From the NCBI GenBank assembly GCA_046565865.1, contig JBKHXU010000161.1:1-30838 (forward strand): 30,838 nucleotides of DNA, written 5' to 3'. Source of the DNA: JBKHXU01 sp046565865. GTDB lineage: Bacteria > Pseudomonadota > Gammaproteobacteria > Acidiferrobacterales > Sulfurifustaceae. A program made the position numbers and the translations under genes. The notes beneath the pieces are model-generated. The model was not told where the DNA came from and searched no databases. It saw only the letters and a program-made list of their open reading frames with translations. Shown here one piece after another: positions 25,144 to 30,838 of this stretch (positions are counted from its first letter, which is position 1; every line of letters begins with the position of its first letter).

Positions 25144-26013
25144 ATGCCGGTAGATCTCAGCGTCATTATTACCTGCCTCAACGCCGAGGCGACCTTCGCC
25201 GGACAGCTCGAAGCGCTGTGTCGGCAGCAATGGGATCGCCGCTGGGAAATTGTGGTGGCCGACAACGGATCGACCGACGATACGCTGCGCATCATCCGGC
25301 GCTATCGGCGGCGCTTGCCGCAACTGCGCGTTGTCGATGCGAGCGCGCGCCGCGGCTGTGCCGCCGCGCGCAATATCGGTATGCAGGCGGCGCGCGCCGA
25401 TTGCTTCGCGTTCTGCGATGTCGACGATGAAATTGGCCACGGCTGGGTGGCGGCCATGGGCGAGGCGCTGTTGCGGCACGAATTCGTCGCCTGCCGCGTG
25501 GACGACCGGCGTTTGAATCCGCCCTGGGTACAAGCGCTGTGGCCGGCCAACCCGGAGCGGCAGGAGGGGGTGGACATCTGTCTCGGATTTCTCCCGTCCG
25601 CGCCCGGTTGTGGATTCGGTTTGACACGGCGCCTGTTCGAGCGTGTCGGCGACTTCGACGAAACCCTGCCGCGACTCGACGACTTCGACTATTCGTGGCG
25701 TGCGCAACTCGCCGGTGCGCGCGTGCATCTCGTGCCCGACGCCGTTATTTACTATCGCCATCGCCATAGCCTGCGCGGCACCTTTCGTTTGTGCGTCGCC
25801 GACGGATATTCCGAAGTCATGTTGCTGCGAAAGTTTGCCCGCCAAGGAATGCCGTGGCGCCCGGTGCGGCAGGCGCTGCACGATTGGGTGTTTACGCCGC
25901 TTGGACTGTTGCGGGTGCGCGACCGCGTGAGCTGGGGCGCCTGGTTGAAAGGCGTAGGCGTGCTCGCCGGTCGCGCCCACGGCAGCCTCGAACAACGCAT
26001 CCTGGCGTTGTAA
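25144..26013 (+). CDS. Family 2 glycosyltransferase
   Basis: GT-A glycosyltransferase of 289 residues. The N-terminal VDLSVIITCLNAEATF, the VVADNGSTDDTL block and ARNIGMQAARADCFAFCDVDDE (metal-binding Asp-x-Asp) are classical GT2 features. The acceptor region shows GFGLTRRLFERVGDFDETL and DDFDYSWRAQLAG. ATG 25144 is taken as the start; TTG 25108 would add 12 residues, and neither has a clear ribosome-binding site. It stops one base before the stop of the convergent SGNH hydrolase gene, so the two genes abut tail to tail. The donor sugar cannot be read. Confidence 0.88.
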   Translation: MPVDLSVIITCLNAEATFAGQLEALCRQQWDRRWEIVVADNGSTDDTLRIIRRYRRRLPQLRVVDASARRGCAAARNIGMQAARADCFAFCDVDDEIGHGWVAAMGEALLRHEFVACRVDDRRLNPPWVQALWPANPERQEGVDICLGFLPSAPGCGFGLTRRLFERVGDFDETLPRLDDFDYSWRAQLAGARVHLVPDAVIYYRHRHSLRGTFRLCVADGYSEVMLLRKFARQGMPWRPVRQALHDWVFTPLGLLRVRDRVSWGAWLKGVGVLAGRAHGSLEQRILAL

Positions 26014-27282
26014 TTAAGGACAAGTCGGCAGCAGCCCGGCAGCGACGAGGTCGGCGCGCCATTTGTCCGCCATCTTGTCATAGCCCGATTGATTCGGATG
26101 TAGGTTATCGGCCATGTCGCCCGTCGTCGCGTACACAAGTCCCGCGCCGGTCTGCTGGTTGACCAGGAATAGACGGTTGTTGTTGCGCGCGGCAACGCGT
26201 GCCGCGATGTCATCATTGTAGGCGGTGACGCTCTGGCCATCGAGGCGCTCGATGATGCGCGCCACGAATACCCAAAGACGATGGTTGGCCTGCTCCCAGC
26301 TCTCGATGTTCTGCAGGATGGAACTTACCGGCGCCGCGCTGGCGTTGGGATTGCCGCTCATGTCGTTGGTGCCGATATGCAGCAGCACAATATCCGGCGG
26401 TTGATTGCTCAGCCATTGTCCGATGCCGTCCGCGATTTGTTGCGCGACAAATCCGCCGTGCCCTTCGTGATGCGGATCGCTCATCAAGGCTTCACCGTTG
26501 GTTTCGCCGCCAACAAAGTCGATGGCGTAGCGACCGGCGGCGGTCGCGGTCAGGTCATTGTAAAGTTTGAGGCGATAGCCGATGCTTCGATCGTTCGAAG
26601 GCGATGTCGGTGTGTAGGTTCCCATGGTTATGGAGTCGCCGAGAGGCATCAGCCGCAATACGCCGTCAATGAACAACGATACCGTCGCCGCGTCGGAGGT
26701 TTGGCCGCCGGCGTCGCGCACGCGGAACGTAAATTGATCGAGCCCGCGCATGCCGTTGCGCGGAACATAGGTGAAATTGCCGGCGGCGTCCGCGCTCAAC
26801 GAGCCCTTGACCGGCTGCGACAGGACCTCGAACACCAGCGATTGCGAGTTGGCCGACAGTCGTCCGCTGTAGCTGGTATTCACGGCGACGGTGTGGCAGC
26901 TATTCTGCGCGATCGGGTTTCCGATCAGCAGCGAGACCGTCGCGGTAGCGCTGCCGCCGGACCCATCGCTGGCACGATATACGAAACTGTCGTTGTTGCC
27001 GCTGCCGTTATGCTGATACATGAAAGATCCGTTTGCATTCAACGTCAGCGTGCCGTTAGAAACGTTGCTGACTAACGCGGCGGATAGCGACGCGCCGCTG
27101 TCGTTCGCGAGGGCCCCTGGCGCCGCCACCGCAAGACTGCCGCCTTGCGCGACGGTGTAGGTATCGTTGTTCGCGCGCACCGCGCCCGAGCTGCCGCCGC
27201 CTCCCGACCCACCGCCGCATCCCGTGACCAGTAGCGCGCCGAGGAGCGCCACGGTTTTACAGTCGCAACCCTTCGATCCCAT
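26014..27282 (-). CDS. SGNH/GDSL-hydrolase lipoprotein with two Ig-like repeats
   Basis: Exported protein of 422 residues. A lipoprotein signal ends in LVTGC (Cys22) and is followed by a Gly/Ser-rich linker. Two bacterial Ig-like/cadherin-type repeats follow (about 36-120 and 122-206), the first with NDTYTVAQGGSL and GSFMYQHNG. The SGNH hydrolase domain fills the rest: LGDSITMG (Ser217), GHGG (274-277), GTND (Asn306) and DNLHP (Asp392, His395), so all catalytic residues are present. Such enzymes remove acetyl or other ester groups from glycans. AAGGGA lies six bases before the ATG. A role on the extracellular polysaccharide is inferred from location. Confidence 0.93.
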   Translation of the reverse strand: MGSKGCDCKTVALLGALLVTGCGGGSGGGGSSGAVRANNDTYTVAQGGSLAVAAPGALANDSGASLSAALVSNVSNGTLTLNANGSFMYQHNGSGNNDSFVYRASDGSGGSATATVSLLIGNPIAQNSCHTVAVNTSYSGRLSANSQSLVFEVLSQPVKGSLSADAAGNFTYVPRNGMRGLDQFTFRVRDAGGQTSDAATVSLFIDGVLRLMPLGDSITMGTYTPTSPSNDRSIGYRLKLYNDLTATAAGRYAIDFVGGETNGEALMSDPHHEGHGGFVAQQIADGIGQWLSNQPPDIVLLHIGTNDMSGNPNASAAPVSSILQNIESWEQANHRLWVFVARIIERLDGQSVTAYNDDIAARVAARNNNRLFLVNQQTGAGLVYATTGDMADNLHPNQSGYDKMADKWRADLVAAGLLPTCP

Positions 27283-27351
27283 TCCAATCCCTTGTGCCGC
27301 GCATGGCGGCGTATCGTTATACTGAACACTGGCGCGTACCGAAGCAGGCGC

Positions 27352-27378
27352 CCGCCGGCGAGCGCGACTCGCCGGCGG
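27352..27378 (-). other. Perfect 11-bp stem-loop after the FGE-like gene
   Basis: CCGCCGGCGAG (27352-27362) pairs perfectly with CTCGCCGGCGG (27368-27378) around a five-base loop. It lies 23 bases beyond the stop of the FGE-like gene and about 70 bases before the SGNH hydrolase start. No T run follows on either strand, so it is not a standard intrinsic terminator. It could end or stabilise the upstream transcript, or separate expression of the two genes. Confidence 0.6.
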
Positions 27379-27400
27379 CTGCCGCTCCTATCGACCGCGC

Positions 27401-28093
27401 TTAGCGGGCGCAGCGAAATCCGACGTCACTAAAGCTCGCGTCGGTCGCATCGTACCCAACGCTGGAATTGGTGTAGTACTCCAGTCCACCACCCGTCGCG
27501 ACACGTACGTGGCTGGCCGGAAAGGTTGTTCCCGTAGTGTCGCTAGCACCTCGGTTGCCGGCTGCGCCGTCGACCCACTCACCACCGCTGATAGTCGTCA
27601 CGCCCATGGTGTGGGCCGTGGCCCATTCGCCCGCGGTCGGCAGGCGTTTGCCGGCATTCGCGCAGGCGCGCGCCGCCATTGCCCAAGAGACGTCCGTGCC
27701 TTTGGCCAGCGCTCCGGACGCATGCGTAGCGCGGCTTTGGGCGTAGATGCCGGTGCAGCCCGAACCATTGGTGGTGCATCCGGCGGGGATGCTGGTCACA
27801 CCGTTGGCCGTTGCCGCGGCGCCGTCGTAGAGCGCCGCCGGATTTTTGTCGATGCAAAATGCGCCGACCCGCACCATCTCGTCGCTGGCGTTGGCCGCGG
27901 CGCACGAGCCGGTGCCGTTCAAGGCGTCCCGCAGCGCTTGAAAGTTTTCATTCACCTGCGCCGCGCTCGCTGTAGTGCCGTCGGTAAAGTTGTGAGGGAG
28001 AGTTACCGCGTAGACCGTCGCGCCGCTCGCGGCGATGCCGAGGATCACGCCCGTGTACCAGCCCAAAGAAAACCGTTTCCGGTTGCCGTCCAT
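27401..28093 (-). CDS. Exported formylglycine-generating-enzyme (SUMF1)-like protein
   Basis: Protein of 230 residues. An N-terminal membrane anchor or signal (about 12-30) is followed by LPHNFTDGTTASAAQVNENFQAL, a segment common in exported and tail-fibre-like proteins. A reduced FGE/SUMF1 domain follows, with MVRVGAFCIDK (73-83), VSWAMAARACANAGKRLPTAGEW (135-157), GGEWVDG and the terminal VGFRCAR. ATG 28093 is chosen because GGAGG stands six bases upstream; a longer frame to 28165 would overlap the preceding small gene. At this size it is shorter than active FGE enzymes, so a binding or structural use of the fold is more likely than sulfatase activation. Confidence 0.82.
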   Translation of the reverse strand: MDGNRKRFSLGWYTGVILGIAASGATVYAVTLPHNFTDGTTASAAQVNENFQALRDALNGTGSCAAANASDEMVRVGAFCIDKNPAALYDGAAATANGVTSIPAGCTTNGSGCTGIYAQSRATHASGALAKGTDVSWAMAARACANAGKRLPTAGEWATAHTMGVTTISGGEWVDGAAGNRGASDTTGTTFPASHVRVATGGGLEYYTNSSVGYDATDASFSDVGFRCAR

Positions 28094-28146
28094 GTCAAAC
28101 CTCCATGTACTTTGTAGTTGCTGAAAAAAAAAGATTAGGTAACTGT

Positions 28147-28314
28147 TTAGCTTCCCCAGGTACAACTGCCCCAGTTGGAACTACCCCAGACGCAGGCGGA
28201 TGTGCCGCCACCGCCGCCATCACCGCCGCCGCCACCTCCACCGCAGCCGGTTGCCAACGCCGTCAGCGGCAGAAGTAGAAGCGCCGTACGTAGGATTTTA
28301 CGGATGTGTTGCAT
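28147..28314 (-). CDS. 55-residue lipoprotein with poly-Gly linker and three x-x-W-G-S repeats
   Basis: Unrecognised small exported protein. A signal peptide (MQHIRKILRTALLLLPLTA) ends in a lipobox, LATGC (Cys24). A glycine tract with a single Asp follows, and the last 15 residues are three tandem five-residue units: CVWGS, SNWGS and CTWGS. Two cysteines of the repeats could form a disulfide. ATG 28314 has a strong AAGGAGG upstream, ten bases away, which supports a real gene; the frame extends upstream without family similarity. It lies 53 bases before the FGE-like gene on the same strand and may be co-transcribed with it. The function is unknown. Confidence 0.72.
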   Translation of the reverse strand: MQHIRKILRTALLLLPLTALATGCGGGGGGGDGGGGGTSACVWGSSNWGSCTWGS

Positions 28315-28468
28315 TACGAACTCACCTCCTTGTCGGTATAGGTCTTCCAGTATGTTATCGCGTGTCGCTCGTGCTGGTGAGCGCATGCCGCGACGCAGTT
28401 TACTTGCGCGTTTCCGGTACACAATGCGCGATACACCTGAGTCGGCCACGTATTTTCCCTTCGCGTCA

Positions 28469-29275
28469 TCATGCCGGCTGATCCGTCCGGAAATGAAACG
28501 ATAAACGTTTCAGCCGGCGTCGCAGTGCGGCGGCCAGAAGCCATGGATTCCAATAATGCTCGAAAAGATGGACCGAGTTTCGATAGGCCGTGCGGTACAT
28601 GAGGCGTTCGTTCTCATGCACGATCAGATCTCCGGTGCGCGGATGCGGCAACAGTATGGCAAGCGCCAATCCACACCACATTTGCTTGTGCGATTCAGGC
28701 TCGTCGTCGGAAACGAAGCGGCCGGCGATAAAGTCCATCTCGACGAGATGCACAAATGGATTCTCCGCCCAGTCCGCCTCGCGGATGCCGCGGCGGCACT
28801 GCGGATTGAAGCTGTCGTGCATGACCACGTACAGCGGTCGTGTCGGACGCACGGCGAGCACGATGTTGATGTCATCGCGCACGCCGCGGCGCGTATGATC
28901 GGCGTCGATCAGCACGAAGCCGACATGTACGCCTTCGTCGCGCAGGCGTATCAGCAACGGCGGCAGTACCACGCGCGATTGGCCGACGATGAACTCCACG
29001 TTCGGAAACTCGGCGGCATAACGCTCGCGGCACGAGGGATCGATGTCGATGCTGTACACGCGTTTCGCGTGCTTGGACAGCACGCGCAGACTGCCGGCGC
29101 GATAGGTACCGATCTCGATCGCGCATTCCGGCTGCAGCTCGCGCAACAGCGTTTCGAGCGCGCAGCGCTCGGCATCGGTCATAAGCCAACCGTCGCCATC
29201 GGACGTAAAGAGCGAATGGAGTTGCGAGGACGTGGACGGGACACCCTGAGCGGCGTTGTAGTACTGGATCGCCAT
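28469..29275 (-). CDS. Class I SAM-dependent methyltransferase (Methyltransf_24 type)
   Basis: Cytoplasmic methyltransferase of 268 residues. SAM-binding motif I is AIEIGTYRAGS (52-62), the acidic end of strand 2 is YSIDID (74-79), and motif IV is VLIDADHTRRGVRDDI (121-136). These are typical of small methyltransferases found in glycan and rhamnan clusters. ATG 29275 is chosen because AGGAGG lies seven bases upstream; a longer frame to 29326 lacks such a site. It stands alone on the minus strand, divergent from the acyltransferase gene. Methylation of a sugar hydroxyl or chain end is plausible from context; the acceptor is not determined. Confidence 0.86.
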   Translation of the reverse strand: MAIQYYNAAQGVPSTSSQLHSLFTSDGDGWLMTDAERCALETLLRELQPECAIEIGTYRAGSLRVLSKHAKRVYSIDIDPSCRERYAAEFPNVEFIVGQSRVVLPPLLIRLRDEGVHVGFVLIDADHTRRGVRDDINIVLAVRPTRPLYVVMHDSFNPQCRRGIREADWAENPFVHLVEMDFIAGRFVSDDEPESHKQMWCGLALAILLPHPRTGDLIVHENERLMYRTAYRNSVHLFEHYWNPWLLAAALRRRLKRLSFHFRTDQPA

Positions 29276-29370
29276 GTGCTGCCTCCTGATTATCGGTATA
29301 TGTTGCGCGTCGTTGGTTCCGCCCACTCGCGCAGTGATTGTCGCTGACGCTACCCGGCGTTTTGATGATG

Positions 29371-29387
29371 CGCAATTGCGATATCAC
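29371..29387. repeat. Palindrome and 10-mer shared with the export control region
   Basis: In the 250-base divergent gap 29276-29525, the perfect palindrome CGCAATTGCG (29371-29380) overlaps GCGATATCAC (29378-29387). The latter also occurs at 7793-7802 between the initiating transferase and the export operon. No strong promoter boxes are seen elsewhere in the gap. It could be an operator; chance is not excluded. Confidence 0.3.
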
Positions 29388-29525
29388 CCGAGCGCATGAC
29401 CCCAATGCTCGTGGCGGTAAATAGAGTCACTTCCGCTGTTAGTAATTTCTTTCCTGATTTCTCACCGGCGCGGCGTACGTTATCCTCGGCGGCATCCAAT
29501 AATGAGGCAGGGAGCCCGCGCGAAC

Positions 29526-30194
29526 ATGAAGATAACGGTGCGTCGTTTCGCCGTGCGTATCGCCCGGCGCTGGTACGCGTTTCAACAGGCGGCGCTGGCG
29601 AGCGACTTGCCGCGGTTTGCCAACACCCCACGCAATCTGGAAATCGAACTGCCGCGCCGGATTTACGACGCGCAATGCATGCGCATCGGCGACGATGTGA
29701 AAATCGGTCCGGGATCTCTGCTCGTGGCGCAGACGCATTACCCGACCGAAACCATGCGCCACCCGCTGGATCAGCGCGCGCCGCAACGGTTTGATCCGCA
29801 GATCATCATCGGTCATCGGGTGACCTCGACCGGCGGGCTCACGCTGGCGGCGATGCATCGGATCGTCATCGAGGACGATGTGATGTTCGCCGCCAACGTG
29901 CTGATCGCCGATGGGCTGCACGGATTCGAAAGTATCGAGACTCCCTTTAAGTACCAGCCGATGACCCGCATCGCCGCGGTTACAGTCGGACGCGGTTGTT
30001 GGATTGGACAAAACGTCGTGATCATGCCGGGGGTCACGATCGGCGAGATGTCGGTTATCGGTGCCAACAGCGTCGTGACGTCCGACGTCCCCGCACGTGC
30101 CATCGCGGTGGGCGCGCCCGCGCGCGTGATCAAACGCTGGGATGCGGCGAGCGGCGCCTGGCGCAGCGCCGAACGCGTTAACGTGGCAAGATGA
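29526..30194 (+). CDS. Hexapeptide-repeat (LbH) acyltransferase
   Basis: Left-handed beta-helix acyltransferase of 222 residues, related to the WcaF/Maa O-acetyltransferases. Hexapeptide repeats run from about residue 52 to 182: MRIGDDVKIGPGSLL, IIIGHRV, IVIEDDVMFAANVLI, VTVGRGCWIGQNVVIMPGVTIGEMSVIGANSVV. The probable catalytic histidine region is ADGLHGFES (about 128-136), and the C-terminal VGAPARVIKRW is typical. ATG 29526 follows AGGGAG at a rather long 12 bases; ATG 29502 would add eight residues. The next gene starts eight bases after its stop. It probably O-acetylates a sugar of this locus, possibly opposed by the exported SGNH hydrolase. Confidence 0.9.
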   Translation: MKITVRRFAVRIARRWYAFQQAALASDLPRFANTPRNLEIELPRRIYDAQCMRIGDDVKIGPGSLLVAQTHYPTETMRHPLDQRAPQRFDPQIIIGHRVTSTGGLTLAAMHRIVIEDDVMFAANVLIADGLHGFESIETPFKYQPMTRIAAVTVGRGCWIGQNVVIMPGVTIGEMSVIGANSVVTSDVPARAIAVGAPARVIKRWDAASGAWRSAERVNVAR

Positions 30195-30201
30195 GGCGGC
30201 G

Positions 30202-30838
30202 ATGCGCGTAGCTTTTTTGGTTGGCCGTTTCCCAGCGATATCCGAGACGTTCGTGCTGCGCCAGATCCTCGGCGTGATTGATCGCGGGCACGAGGTTGAG
30301 ATCTACGCCTTGGAGCGGGGTGCCGACGCACCCGACGTGCTGGCACGTTATGGTCTGAACCGGCGCGTACGCTATCTCGATCTGCCGGCGTCGATGGGTG
30401 CGCGACTGCGCCATGTAGCGCGCGCCGGGGCGCGCCTGGGGCGCGCGCCCATGTTGTACGCGCGCGCGTTGAACGTGCTGCGCTTCGGGCGCATGGCGCT
30501 CAGCCTGCGTCTGACTGTTCTGACGGACCAGATCGCTGCTCTGGGCCCGCGGTGCTATGACGTCATTCATTGTCAGTTCGGTCCGCTCGGCACGATCGCG
30601 GTACGCCTGCGCCGCATTGGCGCGTGGGACGGGGCGATTGTCACCGCGTTTCGCGGTTACGATGCGACGGAGCTTCTCAAGCGATCGCCGCACCGCTACG
30701 ACGATCTCTTCCGCGACGGCGATCTGTTCTTGCCGGTCAGCGCGGCGCTGGCGGAAAGTTTACGAGCGCACGGTTGCGATCCGGCAAAACTATTGGTGCA
30801 TCATTCGGGCATCGATTGCCGATCGCTTACCTATCGGC
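30202..30838 (+). CDS. WcaL-like family 4 glycosyltransferase (3' end outside window)
   Basis: The open frame runs 212 codons to the window edge. The N terminus MRVAFLVGRFPAISETFVLRQI is the hallmark of WcaL-type glycosyltransferases (colanic acid group and relatives). The remaining visible half is a GT-B N-terminal domain, with DVIHCQFGPLGTIAVRLRR and VTAFRGYDATELL, then FLPVSAALAESL. The catalytic C-terminal half is not in the window. GAGGCGG lies just before ATG 30202, eight bases after the acyltransferase stop, so the two genes are probably one operon. Confidence 0.88.
   Translation, partial: MRVAFLVGRFPAISETFVLRQILGVIDRGHEVEIYALERGADAPDVLARYGLNRRVRYLDLPASMGARLRHVARAGARLGRAPMLYARALNVLRFGRMALSLRLTVLTDQIAALGPRCYDVIHCQFGPLGTIAVRLRRIGAWDGAIVTAFRGYDATELLKRSPHRYDDLFRDGDLFLPVSAALAESLRAHGCDPAKLLVHHSGIDCRSLTYR

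Noticed and set aside
28122..28140. Run of nine T (minus strand) after the mini-lipoprotein as a terminator
   Set aside because: No stable GC-rich stem precedes the run on the minus strand, and the FGE-like gene follows closely.
28094..28165. Longer start at 28165 for the FGE-like protein
   Set aside because: It would overlap the mini-lipoprotein gene and lacks a ribosome-binding site; ATG 28093 has GGAGG at the right distance.

Overview
The window is high-GC bacterial DNA with dense, mostly operon-packed genes. It most resembles a gammaproteobacterium. The reasons are a seven-iron FdxA-type ferredoxin next to an AddB/AddA pair, a candidate CsrB/RsmZ-family small RNA, and an OPX/PCP/BY-kinase/ExeA-like ATPase block of the kind found in exosortase (XrtA)-associated polysaccharide loci. 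The species cannot be named from sequence alone. No tRNA, rRNA, CRISPR array, insertion sequence or phage gene was seen.

Region 1 (1-6186, minus strand) is a DNA-repair block. It runs fdxA, then an AddB-like nuclease with an iron-sulfur cysteine set, then an AddA-like UvrD-type helicase that leaves the window at its left edge. Between addB and addA, on the opposite strand, lies a complete small transcription unit: promoter, about 125 nt with six GGA motifs mostly in hairpin loops, and an intrinsic terminator. It looks like an RsmY/RsmZ/CsrB-type RNA that would sequester CsrA/RsmA.

Region 2 (6329-13275) builds and controls polysaccharide export. A WcaJ-like initiating sugar-phosphate transferase (minus) diverges from a plus-strand series: outer-membrane polysaccharide export protein, outer-membrane beta-barrel, chain-length determinant, BY-kinase and ExeA-like AAA ATPase. 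The leaders of the export gene and the kinase gene each carry a GGA in a hairpin loop, so they may be targets of the Csr/Rsm system.

Region 3 (13376-23926, plus) is a nearly gapless operon for an unusual sugar and its ABC-dependent export. It contains a CDP-glucose pyrophosphorylase, an LhgO-like FAD oxidase, two SDR enzymes, a NovU/TylC-type C-methyltransferase, an RmlC-like epimerase, a DUF4910 peptidase-like protein, Wzm and Wzt, a probable methyltransferase remnant and a PIG-L deacetylase. No canonical CDP-glucose 4,6-dehydratase is present.

Region 4 (23915-30838) mixes glycosyltransferases, an acyltransferase and a SAM methyltransferase with a minus-strand cluster of three exported proteins. 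These are an SGNH-hydrolase lipoprotein with two Ig-like repeats, a formylglycine-generating-enzyme-like protein, and a 55-residue lipoprotein ending in three tandem x-x-Trp-Gly-Ser repeats. The window ends inside a WcaL-like glycosyltransferase gene.

Together, regions 2-4 appear to be one surface-glycan locus that makes, decorates and exports a deoxy- or branched-sugar polysaccharide. It combines an OPX/PCP/BY-kinase module with a Wzm/Wzt transporter. The repair genes and the regulatory RNA lie at its left flank.
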